Counted from the first letter of the stretch, positions 1 through 8,777 are shown. The stretch is DNA of 64,000 nt from Mesobacterium_A hydrothermale (GCF_035818635.1 NZ_JAYLLH010000018.1:24890-88889); one strand, 5' to 3'. A program made the numbers and translations. The notes: generated by a model not told the origin, from the letters alone.

Positions 1-89
1 GCGACGGCGATGCGGCTGGTGACGGCCTTGTCGGACACGTCGACCATATGGGCATCGCCCTTGGCGTCGAAATGGGTCAGCCCGCTCAT
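1..89 (-). CDS. moaC: Cyclic pyranopterin monophosphate synthase MoaC, N-terminal part only
   Basis: The first 29 codons of a leftward gene run off the left edge of the window. The translation begins MSGLTHFDAKGDAHMVDVSD, the typical opening of MoaC. MoaC acts in molybdenum cofactor synthesis, converting the 3',8-cyclo-GTP product of MoaA into cyclic pyranopterin monophosphate. Its ATG overlaps the trpC stop codon in an ATGA arrangement, so it is probably translated from the trp transcript. The rest of the gene and its active-site residues are outside the window. Confidence 0.85.
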   Translation of the reverse strand, partial: MSGLTHFDAKGDAHMVDVSDKAVTSRIAV

Positions 90-889
90 GCCGGCACCGG
101 ATCGGCCAGCAGGGCCCTTGTCGCCGCGGTCACGTCGTCTTGCCGCATCAGGCTTTCGCCGATCAGAAAGCTGCGCGCGCCGCAGGCGGCCATATCGGCC
201 AGGTCCGCCGGGGTGAACAGCCCGGATTCCGAAATCAGCAGCCGGTCGGCGGGCACATCCCTGGACAGGTCTCGCGTGGTGTCGAGCGTGGTTTCAAAGG
301 TCTTGAGGTTGCGGTTGTTGACCCCGATCAGCGGCGATTTCAATTGCAGCGCCCGGGTCAGTTCCTCGGCGTCGTGAACCTCGATCAGCGCGTCCATGCC
401 CCAGGCGAATGCCGCGTCTTCCAGTTCCGCCGCCTGCGCGTCGCTGACGCTGGCCATGATGATCAGGATGCAATCGGCCCCCAGCGCGCGGGCCTCTGCC
501 ACCTGGTAGGTGTCGTACATGAAATCCTTGCGCAGAGCGGGCAGGCTGGTGGCCGTGCGCGCATCGGTCAGGAACGGTTTCGCCCCCTGGAAGGACGGCG
601 TGTCGGTCAACACCGACAGGCAGGTCGCGCCGCCGTCCTCATAGGCCCTGGCCAGCGTCGCGGGGTCGAAATCGGCGCGGATCAGCCCCTTGGAAGGCGA
701 GGCTTTCTTGACCTCTGCAATCAGGCCATACCCGGTATCCTGCGCCGCGCGCAGCGCCTTGGCAAAGCCGCGCACCGGGCTTGCGGCCCGTGCGGCGGCT
801 TCGACCTCTGCCAGCGGCGTGGCGGCCTTGTCGGCGGCCACTTCTTCCAGCTTGTAGGCCTTGATCTTGTCGAGGATGGTCGTCGTCAT
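86..889 (-). CDS. trpC: Indole-3-glycerol phosphate synthase
   Basis: A TIM-barrel enzyme of 267 aa that converts carboxyphenylamino-deoxyribulose phosphate to indole-3-glycerol phosphate in tryptophan synthesis. Visible family motifs are IAEVKKASPSKG near residue 60, LRKDFMYD in the middle, IGVNNRNLKTF, and ISESGLFTPADL with FLIGESLMR near the end. The ATG at 889 is preferred because it overlaps the upstream ung stop (ATGA) and gives the usual family length. The frame stays open upstream, but only over ung. The gene is a monofunctional TrpC without a fused TrpF. Confidence 0.96.
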   Translation of the reverse strand: MTTTILDKIKAYKLEEVAADKAATPLAEVEAAARAASPVRGFAKALRAAQDTGYGLIAEVKKASPSKGLIRADFDPATLARAYEDGGATCLSVLTDTPSFQGAKPFLTDARTATSLPALRKDFMYDTYQVAEARALGADCILIIMASVSDAQAAELEDAAFAWGMDALIEVHDAEELTRALQLKSPLIGVNNRNLKTFETTLDTTRDLSRDVPADRLLISESGLFTPADLADMAACGARSFLIGESLMRQDDVTAATRALLADPVPA

Positions 890-1527
890 GCGTTCGTCCA
901 GTCTATCGGCGTGTCTCCCTTGGCAATAAGCCAGTCGTTCACGCGGGAAAAGGGGCGAGAGCCGAAAAATCCCTTGCGTGCGGACAGCGGCGAGGGATGG
1001 GCGGTTTTCAGGATCAGGTGATCGGGCCGGGTTAGGTGCGGCGCAAAGCCCTGGGCGTGGTTGCCCCACAGGATCGCCGCGCGGGGGCGGTCGTTCAGCG
1101 CGTCGAGCACCTGCGCGGTCAGGGTCGACCAGCCAAGTTTCGCATGTCCCCCGGCCTGACCGGCCGGAACGGTCAGCGCCGTGTTCAGCAGCAACACGCC
1201 CTGCCGCGCCCAGAACCGCAGGTCGCCGGTCCGGGGCGCGGCGCCCAGATCGTCGATCAGTTCCTTGAAGATGTTGTTCAGCGATCGGGGCAGCGGCCGC
1301 ACCTCGGGTTCCACCGAAAACGCCAGCCCATGGGCATGGCCGGGGGTCGGGTAGGGGTCCTGACCAAGGAGGATGACACGGGTCTGCGCGGGCGTGCAGG
1401 CGTTCAGCGCGGCGAAAATCCGGTCGCGCGGCGGCAGGATCGGGCGCGGGTCATTTTCCAGCGCGGCGGCGATGCGCGGCCAGTCGGTGGTGAAAAAGGG
1501 CAAACTGGACCAGGCAGGAGGGATCAT
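886..1527 (-). CDS. ung: Uracil-DNA glycosylase, family 1
   Basis: A 213-aa base-excision-repair enzyme that removes uracil from DNA. The catalytic water-activating motif GQDPYP is at about residues 56-60 (Asp57), and the DNA-intercalating motif AHPSPLS is near residue 178. The stretch LLNTALTV with the glycine-rich region after it is also typical. The length is close to the family norm. The gene lies between trpD and trpC. It is 88 bases after the trpD stop and overlaps the trpC start by four bases, so it is likely part of the trp transcript although its function is unrelated. The ATG at 1527 was chosen because the open frame beyond it covers trpD and looks non-coding. Confidence 0.95.
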   Translation of the reverse strand: MIPPAWSSLPFFTTDWPRIAAALENDPRPILPPRDRIFAALNACTPAQTRVILLGQDPYPTPGHAHGLAFSVEPEVRPLPRSLNNIFKELIDDLGAAPRTGDLRFWARQGVLLLNTALTVPAGQAGGHAKLGWSTLTAQVLDALNDRPRAAILWGNHAQGFAPHLTRPDHLILKTAHPSPLSARKGFFGSRPFSRVNDWLIAKGDTPIDWTNA

Positions 1528-1615
1528 GCGCGCCGGCCCGACAGGTCTGAACGGCTCTGTCCGGCGCTGGCGCCGGGCAGAACGGGCATCTTGTGCCGTG
1601 TCGGGGAAATCGGGA

Positions 1616-2632
1616 TCAACCCCGCGTCGCTGCCGCCAGCGCCTCGATCCGGGCCTTGGCGGCACCGCTGTCGATGCTTTCGCGCCCCAGTGCCACGCCG
1701 TCGCGCAGATCGCTGACCTTGCCGGCCACCACCAGCGCGGCCGCCGTGTTCAGCAGCACCGCGTCGCGATAGGCCGACGCCTCGCCGTCCAGCAGCGCGG
1801 CAAAGGCGCGGGCGTTGTGGTCGGGCGTGCCGCCGACGATGTCTTCGAACGGGTGCACCGGCAGGCCGGCGTCCTCGGGGTGCAGTTCGGTTTCACGGAT
1901 CGAACCGTCCTCTTCGAGCGCGGCCAGCCAGGTGACACCGGTGATGGTGATTTCATCGGTGCCGTCAGAGCCATGCACCAGCCATGCCCGTTCCGAGCCA
2001 AGCTGTCCCAGCGTTTCGGCCATCGGGCGGATCAGGTCACGGGTGAACGCGCCGGTCAACTGGCGCTTGACGCCCGCCGGGTTGGTCAGCGGGCCAAGGA
2101 TGTTGAACATCGTACGGGTTCCCAGCTCCATCCGTACGGGTCCGACATGGGCCATCGCCGGGTGGTGCATCGGCGCCATCATGAAGGCGATTCCGACCTC
2201 GGCCAGCGCCTTTTCGACATGGGCGGCGTCGATCATCACGTTCACGCCCATCTGGGTCAGCGCATCCGCCGCGCCCGATTTCGACGACAGGTTGCGGTTG
2301 CCATGCTTGGCCACCGGCACGCCAGCGCCCGCCACGACAAAGGCCGTTGCGGTGGAAATGTTCAATGTGCCCTTGCCGTCGCCACCGGTGCCGACGATGT
2401 CCATCGCCCCCTTTGGCGCGACGACTTTGTTGCACTTGGCGCGCATCACGGCCGCGGCCGCAGCATATTCCTCAACCGTTTCGCCGCGTGTGCGAAGCGC
2501 CATCAGCAGGCCGCCGATCTGTGCCGGGGTCGCTTCGCCCTCGAACAGGATGGTAAAGGCGCTTTCGGCCTCTTCCCGGGTCAACGGACGGTCGGCGGCG
2601 GCCCCGATCAGGGGCTTGAGGGTATCGCTCAT
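1616..2632 (-). CDS. trpD: Anthranilate phosphoribosyltransferase
   Basis: A 338-aa enzyme that transfers phosphoribosyl from PRPP to anthranilate, the second committed step of tryptophan synthesis. It has the glycine-rich PRPP motif DIVGTGGDGKGTLNIST at about residues 78-94, the VAKHGNRNLSSKSGAAD segment, and FNILGPLTNPA. The start ATG overlaps the trpG stop in an ATGA quartet, pointing to coupled translation with trpG upstream. The full family length is present with no gaps. Confidence 0.96.
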   Translation of the reverse strand: MSDTLKPLIGAAADRPLTREEAESAFTILFEGEATPAQIGGLLMALRTRGETVEEYAAAAAVMRAKCNKVVAPKGAMDIVGTGGDGKGTLNISTATAFVVAGAGVPVAKHGNRNLSSKSGAADALTQMGVNVMIDAAHVEKALAEVGIAFMMAPMHHPAMAHVGPVRMELGTRTMFNILGPLTNPAGVKRQLTGAFTRDLIRPMAETLGQLGSERAWLVHGSDGTDEITITGVTWLAALEEDGSIRETELHPEDAGLPVHPFEDIVGGTPDHNARAFAALLDGEASAYRDAVLLNTAAALVVAGKVSDLRDGVALGRESIDSGAAKARIEALAAATRG

Positions 2633-3210
2633 GCGGGGACTTTCAGTTCGTTCAGGAAGTTTTGCAGCAGCGCATGGCCATGCTGCGAGGCGATGGATTC
2701 CGGGTGGAACTGCACGCCGTGAATCGGCAACGTCTTGTGTTGCAGACCCATGATTGTGCCATCCTCCAGCCAGGCAGTCACCTCAAGGCTGTCGGGCAGG
2801 TCGTCACGGCGCACCACCAGCGAATGATAGCGCGTCGCCTCGAACGGGGACGGCAGGCCCTTGAACAGCCCCCGTCCAGTGTGGTGCATCAGCCCCATTT
2901 TGCCGTGCACGATTTCATCATGGCGCACCACGGTGCCGCCAAAGGCCTGGCCGATGGTCTGGTGTCCCAGGCAAACCCCCAGCAAAGGCGTGCCGGTTTC
3001 GGCGGCGGCCTGCGTCATGGCAAGGCAGATGCCCGCCTGCGACGGATCGCAGGGGCCGGGCGACAGCACGATGCCGGCGGGATTCATCTCCATCGCCTGC
3101 TGCACGTCCAGCGCGTCGTTGCGGAAAACCTCGACTTCGGCACCAAGGTCGCCCAGGTAGTGCACCAGGTTGTAGGTAAAACTGTCGTAGTTATCTATCA
3201 GCAGCAGCAT
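2629..3210 (-). CDS. trpG: Anthranilate synthase component II (glutamine amidotransferase)
   Basis: A 193-aa class I glutamine amidotransferase that supplies ammonia to TrpE. The nucleophile motif GVCLGHQ places Cys80 in the active site. The HPES motif near residue 172 supplies the catalytic His and Glu, and SPGPCDP is also conserved. The ATG at 3210 starts MLLLIDNYDSFTYN, the normal N-terminus, so the longer frame beyond it is rejected. It is the first gene of the leftward trpG-trpD-ung-trpC-moaC group. trpE is not in the window. No Trp-rich leader peptide was seen in the 156-base divergent region. Confidence 0.96.
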   Translation of the reverse strand: MLLLIDNYDSFTYNLVHYLGDLGAEVEVFRNDALDVQQAMEMNPAGIVLSPGPCDPSQAGICLAMTQAAAETGTPLLGVCLGHQTIGQAFGGTVVRHDEIVHGKMGLMHHTGRGLFKGLPSPFEATRYHSLVVRRDDLPDSLEVTAWLEDGTIMGLQHKTLPIHGVQFHPESIASQHGHALLQNFLNELKVPA

Positions 3211-3366
3211 CGGGTCGCTTCTTGGGTTCCGGGGGCTGGTCGCCCGTGGCAGGATCGCGGTATACATGCACAGGGGCAAGGCGCAGCGTCAAGGGCGACA
3301 GGGCCGCCGGACAGCACAGAAACCGGGAAACGGTGGCGTAAGGGCAGAGAGAAGGACAGACGGGTC

Positions 3367-5034
3367 ATGGCAAAGAGCGTCTTGGCGGGATTGCTGGGTG
3401 GCACCGCGGTCGCCGCGCTGATCGCGATGGGCGTATCGCTGGCCGTGGGGGTGCCGGAACGGCTGCGCCCACCTGTGCCGCTGGCCAATCCGCCGGTGAC
3501 TGAAACCGCCCGCATCGCAACGCCCGATGTGGCTGACGGGGCCGCGCCCGCAACCACCCCCGGCACCGACGCCCCCGTGACCGAGGCACCATTGCCCGGC
3601 ATGGCTGCGCCGGGCGCGGGCACCGACAGCGCGCTGGCCGGTGACGTCACCCGGCCCGGGGCCGTCCCCCGTGTCGGCACCGATGTCGCCAAGCCCGAAG
3701 CCGGGACCAGTGCCGAAGGCGGACCCGCAACCACGGCGACGGGCGAGTCCCCGGTGACGCTTGCCCGCTCGGGGGGAAGCCCGGCCGCTCCAACGGCCGA
3801 GGCCGGGCCAAGCCTGTCAACCGATCCGGCCCGGATGCCCGTCACCGCACCGGCGCCCGAGGCGCCACGCAGCGCCGAACAGGTCGCGGCCTTGCCGACC
3901 ATGCCGGGCAGCAGCGCGGAACCGGCCGTTCCGGGGGCGAGGCCGACGCCGGGCGCGCGGCCGCAATCGCCGGACACCACGCCCGAAACGCTGCCGCAAG
4001 CGGCTCCGGCGCCGCTGCCAGATGCGCCAGAGGCCGGCGATGCCCCGGCCGCGCCCGCGGTGGCTGCGGCCCCCGATGCGCCGGCCGTGTCGCAACGCCC
4101 GGCGACGCCGGCCAACCCGGCCTCACCCGGGGGGACGGCACCGGATGCGACGCCGGTGCCTGACGCCACCCCGGCAGAGCCGCCGCAAGCGGCGCAACCG
4201 GCGCGGCCCTTTATCCGGCGGCCCGCCAGCGATACTGACGATCCCGGTCCGAAGATCGGTGCGCCGGCAGGCAGTCTGCTGGACCGCGACGCGGTGCCGA
4301 CCAACCGGCTGAGACGCGACGAGGGCGCAGCGCCGCAGGCCGATGACGATCTGCCGCCGCTGCGCCGCTTTGCAATCCCGGTCAATGTTGATCCGGAACA
4401 GCCCCGCATGGCGATCGTGCTGATCCATGACGGCATCGGCCCGATGACCCCTGATGCGTTGTCGGCCTTTCCGCTGCCGCTGACCATTGCCGTTGACACC
4501 GCCTTGCCCAACGCCACCGCTCTGGCAGAAGAGTATCGGTCATTGGGGTTCGAGGTGATGGCCCTTGTCGACGTGCCCGGCACGACGCAGCCCTTCGACG
4601 CGCAGGCCGCTGTACAGGGCGCGCTGGCGCAGGTTCCGGCCGCTATCGCGGTGATGGAAGGGGTGGGCGACGGGCTTCAAGGTTCGCGAGCGTTGTCGGG
4701 GCGCGTGGCGCAACTGATGCTGCAAACCGGGCACGGGCTGGTGATGCTGCCCAACGGGCTGAACACGGCGCAATCGCTGGCCAGACGCGAAGGTGTGCCG
4801 TCGGTCACCGTGTTTCGCGATTTCGATGGCGACGGCCAGACCCCGCGCGTGATGCGCCGGTTCCTGGATCAGGCGGCGTTCCGCGCGCGGCAGGTGGGGG
4901 CGGTGGTGATGCTGGGGCGGATGCGGCCCGACACGGTATCGTCGCTGTTGCTGTGGGGATTGCAGGACCGCGCCACCGCGTTGGAACTGGTTCCGGTGTC
5001 GAACGTGCTTTTGATGCCGCCGGACGGCACCTGA
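3367..5034 (+). CDS. Divergent polysaccharide deacetylase (YibQ-like) with a long Ala/Pro linker
   Basis: A 555-aa protein with one N-terminal membrane segment (about residues 6-27), a very long Ala/Pro/Thr-rich low-complexity stretch (about 35-320), and a C-terminal divergent polysaccharide-deacetylase domain (about 340-550). In that domain AIVLIHDGIGPMT stands where family members usually have an IxxDDxG motif, so the first aspartate position reads His-Asp here. The topology suggests a membrane-anchored periplasmic protein whose linker reaches toward the cell wall. The substrate is unknown. The ATG at 3367 follows AGAGAGAAGG-like purines and gives the signal anchor. The gene is divergent from trpG. 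Confidence 0.75.
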   Translation: MAKSVLAGLLGGTAVAALIAMGVSLAVGVPERLRPPVPLANPPVTETARIATPDVADGAAPATTPGTDAPVTEAPLPGMAAPGAGTDSALAGDVTRPGAVPRVGTDVAKPEAGTSAEGGPATTATGESPVTLARSGGSPAAPTAEAGPSLSTDPARMPVTAPAPEAPRSAEQVAALPTMPGSSAEPAVPGARPTPGARPQSPDTTPETLPQAAPAPLPDAPEAGDAPAAPAVAAAPDAPAVSQRPATPANPASPGGTAPDATPVPDATPAEPPQAAQPARPFIRRPASDTDDPGPKIGAPAGSLLDRDAVPTNRLRRDEGAAPQADDDLPPLRRFAIPVNVDPEQPRMAIVLIHDGIGPMTPDALSAFPLPLTIAVDTALPNATALAEEYRSLGFEVMALVDVPGTTQPFDAQAAVQGALAQVPAAIAVMEGVGDGLQGSRALSGRVAQLMLQTGHGLVMLPNGLNTAQSLARREGVPSVTVFRDFDGDGQTPRVMRRFLDQAAFRARQVGAVVMLGRMRPDTVSSLLLWGLQDRATALELVPVSNVLLMPPDGT

Positions 5035-5037
5035 GGT

Positions 5038-5580
5038 CTATTCGAAAAAGATCGCAGCCTGGTTGGTTTCCGACGTCACGGTCACCACCTCTGCCCAGTT
5101 GACGCTGCGCACCTTTTCGCTGGTGGCGGTGACGAATTGCTTGGTGTCGTCGTCAAGGACGTTGAACGCGGCGGTATAGTAAGACTGCGGCAGCATGTGC
5201 AGCGTCATCGCCAGCGCAAATCCCAGCAGTGCGCTGCCACTGTTATAGTAGCGGCGCGCCCGGAACAGGGCGCGCAGGATATGATAGCCAAGAAACACCA
5301 CCGAAATCGACAGCGATGCCGACAGCGTCGCCATGACCGGATCGTGCATCGAGCGCGGCAGGGTGCTGCCATCCAGCGCGATTTCCACGCGGGTCCGGTT
5401 GAAGGCCACGAAAACGATGATGTAGGTCCAGAAGAAACCGATGTTCCACCACAGGAACGGGCGTTCCCCGCGCCGGTCCCGACGCAGGTGAAAGGGGGTG
5501 CGCAACCGGTACCGGCGGTCCACGCTGGCCAGCCGGTGGTAAAAGTCGTCACGCGTCTGTTTACGAACTATGGGTCTCAT
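5038..5580 (-). CDS. Small integral membrane protein, function unknown
   Basis: A predicted 180-aa protein with three likely membrane helices: FLWWNIGFFWTYIIVFVAF, an ISVVFLGYHILRALF segment, and LLGFALAMTLHMLP. An Arg-rich N-terminus precedes them and a short soluble tail follows. No enzyme motif was recognised. The ATG at 5580 (MRPIVRKQTRDD) is the most convincing start, because the frame upstream reads through what looks like intergenic sequence. The gene converges on the deacetylase gene with only three bases between the two stop codons. The coding call rests on frame quality and helix pattern. Confidence 0.6.
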   Translation of the reverse strand: MRPIVRKQTRDDFYHRLASVDRRYRLRTPFHLRRDRRGERPFLWWNIGFFWTYIIVFVAFNRTRVEIALDGSTLPRSMHDPVMATLSASLSISVVFLGYHILRALFRARRYYNSGSALLGFALAMTLHMLPQSYYTAAFNVLDDDTKQFVTATSEKVRSVNWAEVVTVTSETNQAAIFFE

Positions 5581-5719
5581 CACGGTTAACTCATAGGCCC
5601 GAAACGTGGCGTAAATGTGGATCGAACGCGGAGGAATGCTGGCTTTACCGGACGGAAACCGCGAAAATTTCCTAATGATTTTAAGGATTGACGCTGGATA
5701 GGGCCAATTGTGGCGCGTA

Positions 5720-5758
5720 CGCCCGGGTTTGGCGCGAAACATGCGCCAAACCCGGGCG
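5720..5758 (-). terminator. Perfect 16-bp hairpin after the M20 peptidase gene
   Basis: Arms at 5720-5735 and 5743-5758 are perfect inverted repeats (CGCCCGGGTTTGGCGC) around a 7-base loop. The hairpin lies 23 bases past the dipeptidase stop and has no clear U-run on either strand. It is probably a terminator or a transcript-end stabiliser for that gene. The rest of 5581-5781 shows no coding signal. Confidence 0.7.
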
Positions 5759-5781
5759 CGCCGGCCAGACAGTGCGCCGGC

Positions 5782-7152
5782 TCAGCTGACCGCGGCCAGC
5801 ACCCGCGCCCAGCTGCGGATGCCCTTGTGGAAGCTTTCGAGATCGTATTTCTCGTTCGGGCTGTGGATCTGGTCGTCGTCCTTGCCAAACCCGATCAGCA
5901 TCGCGTCCATGTCCAGAAGGTTCTTGAAATAGCCCGCGATCGGGATCGAGCCGCCGCAACCGACATAGGCCGCCGCGTCCGGCCATTCGTCCGACAGCGC
6001 TTGCCGGGCGGCCTCGAACGCGGGGTGGTCGGTCGACATGACCGACGCGGGCGAGGCGCCGTGGCCCTTGAACTCGACCTTGCAATCGGCGGGCACCATG
6101 GAGCGGACATGATCGCGAAAGCTTTCGCGCAGTGCATGCGGGTCCTGCTGGCCGACAAGACGGAAACTGATCTTGGCGCTGGCCTTGGACGGCAGGACGG
6201 TCTTGAACCCGTCCCCCTCATAGCCGCCGGAAATCCCGTTCACTTCGCAGGTCGGGCGCGACCACAGCATTTCCAGCGCGCTGCGGCCCTGTTCGCCCGC
6301 CGGATCGGCCAGCCCGACGTCCCCCAGGAAGGCCGAGGCGTCGAAGCCCAGCCCGTCCCATTGCGCCTTCAGCGCGTCAGGGATTTCCGGCACGCCGTCA
6401 TAAAAGCCCGGCACGGTGATCCGCCCTGTGTCGTCGTGCAGTGCTGCGATGATCCTGGCCAGCACGCGGATCGGGTTCATCGCGGCACCGCCGTACATGC
6501 CCGAATGCAGGTCCTTGTCGGGACCGGTGATACAGACCTCTTCGCCCAGCAGCCCACGCAGCATGGTGGTGATCGCGGGTACCCGGCTGTCGAACAGGCC
6601 GGTGTCGCAGATCAAGGCGATATCCGCGGTCAGTTCCGCCGCGTTGTCCTTCATGAACGGGATCAGCGAGGGCGAGCCGCTCTCTTCCTCTCCTTCGAAG
6701 AAAAAGGTGATCTTGCAGGGCAGTTCCCCGTGCTCGGCCTTCCATGCCCGGCAAGCTTCGACAAAGGTCATAAGCTGGCCCTTGTCGTCGGACGATCCGC
6801 GCCCGCGGATGACACGTCCCCGGGGGGTGTCTTCGATTTGCGGGTCGAACGGATCGCGGTCCCAAAGCGTCAGCGGATCGACAGGTTGCACGTCGTAGTG
6901 GCCATAAAACAGCAGGTGCGGGCCGGGTCCGTCGATATGGCCCACGACCATCGGATGGCCCGACGTCGGACGCTTGCTGGCCTCGGCACCAAGCGATTGC
7001 AGATCGGCCACCAGCCAATCGGCGGCACGGTCGCACTCGGCCTTGAAGGCCGGATCGGTCGATATCGAGGGAATGCGCAGCAGATCCAGCAACCGGTCGG
7101 TTGCCGCCTCCAGATCGGAATCGATACGCGCCAGCACGGGATCGAGCGACAT
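5782..7152 (-). CDS. M20 family metallopeptidase (dipeptidase)
   Basis: A 456-aa zinc peptidase of the M20 (ArgE/DapE/CPG2-like) group, probably a cytosolic dipeptidase. Metal and catalytic motifs are visible: GHYDVQPVDP (His85, Asp87), RGSSDDKG (about residues 118-125), FFEGEEESGS (about 151-160), and a late CGGSIPI with GFG.DDQIHSPNE. The dimerisation (lid) domain lies between about 185 and 300. The ATG at 7152 is preceded by AAAGGACATCTC on its strand, a good ribosome site, so the longer frame is rejected. It is divergent from hemA and ends in a strong hairpin. Confidence 0.92.
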   Translation of the reverse strand: MSLDPVLARIDSDLEAATDRLLDLLRIPSISTDPAFKAECDRAADWLVADLQSLGAEASKRPTSGHPMVVGHIDGPGPHLLFYGHYDVQPVDPLTLWDRDPFDPQIEDTPRGRVIRGRGSSDDKGQLMTFVEACRAWKAEHGELPCKITFFFEGEEESGSPSLIPFMKDNAAELTADIALICDTGLFDSRVPAITTMLRGLLGEEVCITGPDKDLHSGMYGGAAMNPIRVLARIIAALHDDTGRITVPGFYDGVPEIPDALKAQWDGLGFDASAFLGDVGLADPAGEQGRSALEMLWSRPTCEVNGISGGYEGDGFKTVLPSKASAKISFRLVGQQDPHALRESFRDHVRSMVPADCKVEFKGHGASPASVMSTDHPAFEAARQALSDEWPDAAAYVGCGGSIPIAGYFKNLLDMDAMLIGFGKDDDQIHSPNEKYDLESFHKGIRSWARVLAAVS

Positions 7153-7547
7153 GAGATGTCCTTTCATGTTTGAAGTGATGCGGAGCGTATTGATGCGCGG
7201 GCAAACTGCAACCGGATTTCGGGCGGGATCGGCAAGGTCTGGCCTGATCGCCGTGCAGTGCCAGGGCCACGGGCAGGGCGGAACGATTCGTCTGCCGCAG
7301 TGCAGCGCTAACAGCGCAAAACCGGAAAACTTGTTTCCGATATGCGACATTTGCGCCTGACAACCCCCTGAAATCCCGTGACTCCTTGGTCGGGTTGACC
7401 CAAATCAAGGCTGCGACGGTTGGTCATTCCTTAAATATTTGCCACAAGCACGCCCAACCGCTAGTCATTCATAAAACTGAATGCGGAAATGTATACCGTA
7501 CCACACCGCGCATCGCGCAGTGCAAGGAAGCAAGAAGGAGGAGCCCG
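7153..7547. other. Divergent dipeptidase/hemA intergenic region
   Basis: This 395-base divergent region has no convincing gene. It holds the FNR-type box at 7395-7408 and the hemA ribosome site at about 7534-7541. Promoters for both flanking genes must lie here. No other strong element was recognised. Confidence 0.7.
7395..7408 (+). promoter_or_regulatory. FNR/FnrL-type operator upstream of hemA
   Basis: The 14 bases TTGACCCAAATCAA match the FNR consensus TTGAT-N4-ATCAA at nine of the ten conserved positions. The site is about 140 bases before the hemA start codon. FnrL-dependent control of hemA is established in Rhodobacter, where haem and bacteriochlorophyll precursor supply rises when oxygen falls. 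Control here is inferred from that precedent. Confidence 0.8.
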
Positions 7548-8777
7548 GTGGACTACACCGCGAAACTCGACATCGCCCTGAACCGTCTTCACGAAGAAGG
7601 CCGTTACCGGACGTTCATCGACATCGAACGCAAGAAGGGCCAGTTTCCGCACGCGACCTGGTGCAAGCCTGACGGCAGCGAACAACCGATCACAGTCTGG
7701 TGCGGCAACGACTATCTTGGCATGGGTCAGCACCCCGTTGTCCTGGCCGCCATGCACGAGGCGATCGACGCCACCGGCGCAGGGTCGGGCGGCACCCGCA
7801 ACATTTCCGGCACCACCGTGTATCACAAGCGGCTGGAAGCTGAACTGGCCGATTTGCACGGCAAGGAAGCGGCGCTGCTGTTCACCAGCGCGTACATCGC
7901 CAACGATGCCACGCTGTCGACCCTACCCAAACTGTTCCCCGGCCTGATCATCTATTCGGACGAACTGAACCACGCCTCGATGATCGAAGGTGTGCGCCGC
8001 AATGGCGGCAACAAGCGTATCTTCCGCCACAACGACGTGGCGCACCTGAGAGAGTTGCTGGAAGCCGACGATCCGCACGCGCCCAAGCTGATCGCGTTTG
8101 AATCGGTCTACTCGATGGATGGTGATTTCGGCCCGATCGAAGAAATCTGCGACCTCGCGGATGAATTCAACGCACTGACCTATATCGATGAAGTCCACGC
8201 GGTGGGCATGTACGGCCCGCGCGGCGCAGGTGTCTGCGAACGCGACCGGTTGATGCATCGCATCGACATCATCAATGCAACGCTGGCCAAGGCCTATGGC
8301 GTGATGGGCGGCTATATTGCCGCCTCGGCCAAGATGTGCGACGCCGTGCGGTCCTATGCGCCGGGCTTCATCTTTTCGACTTCGCTGGCGCCGGCGCTGG
8401 CGGCTGGGGCCCAGGCCTCTGTTGCCTTCCTGAAGACCAGCGAAGGCCAGAAACTGCGTGACCTGCACCAGGAACGCGCCAAGATCCTCAAGACCCGCCT
8501 GAAGGGTATGGGGATGCCGATCATCGATCACGGGTCGCACATCGTGCCGGTGATTGTCGGCGACCCGGTCCACACCAAGCAACTGTCCGACATGTTGCTG
8601 GAAGGCTATGGCATCTATGTCCAGCCGATCAACTTCCCGACCGTGCCGCGTGGCACCGAACGGCTGCGCTTCACCCCGTCTCCGGTTCATGGTCCGGGCG
8701 AAATGGACAAGCTGATCCGTGCAATGGACCAGCTATGGAGCCACTGTGCGCTGAATCGTGCCGAATTGAGCGCCTGA
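7548..8777 (+). CDS. hemA: 5-aminolevulinate synthase
   Basis: A 409-aa PLP enzyme that condenses glycine and succinyl-CoA to 5-aminolevulinate, the first step of haem synthesis by the Shemin route. The PLP lysine is Lys248 in NATLAKAYGVMGG. The glycine-binding region SGGTRNISGTTVYHK and TYIDEVHAVGMYG are also typical. The GTG at 7548 is chosen because it follows AAGGAGGAGCCCG at ideal spacing and gives the family opening MDYTAKLDIALNRLHEEGRY. The upstream frame is not coding. Expression is probably oxygen-responsive through the FNR box at 7395-7408. Confidence 0.97.
   Translation: MDYTAKLDIALNRLHEEGRYRTFIDIERKKGQFPHATWCKPDGSEQPITVWCGNDYLGMGQHPVVLAAMHEAIDATGAGSGGTRNISGTTVYHKRLEAELADLHGKEAALLFTSAYIANDATLSTLPKLFPGLIIYSDELNHASMIEGVRRNGGNKRIFRHNDVAHLRELLEADDPHAPKLIAFESVYSMDGDFGPIEEICDLADEFNALTYIDEVHAVGMYGPRGAGVCERDRLMHRIDIINATLAKAYGVMGGYIAASAKMCDAVRSYAPGFIFSTSLAPALAAGAQASVAFLKTSEGQKLRDLHQERAKILKTRLKGMGMPIIDHGSHIVPVIVGDPVHTKQLSDMLLEGYGIYVQPINFPTVPRGTERLRFTPSPVHGPGEMDKLIRAMDQLWSHCALNRAELSA

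Noticed and set aside
3211..3366. Possible trp attenuator before trpG
   Set aside because: No Trp codon run or leader frame and no alternative hairpins were found in the divergent region.
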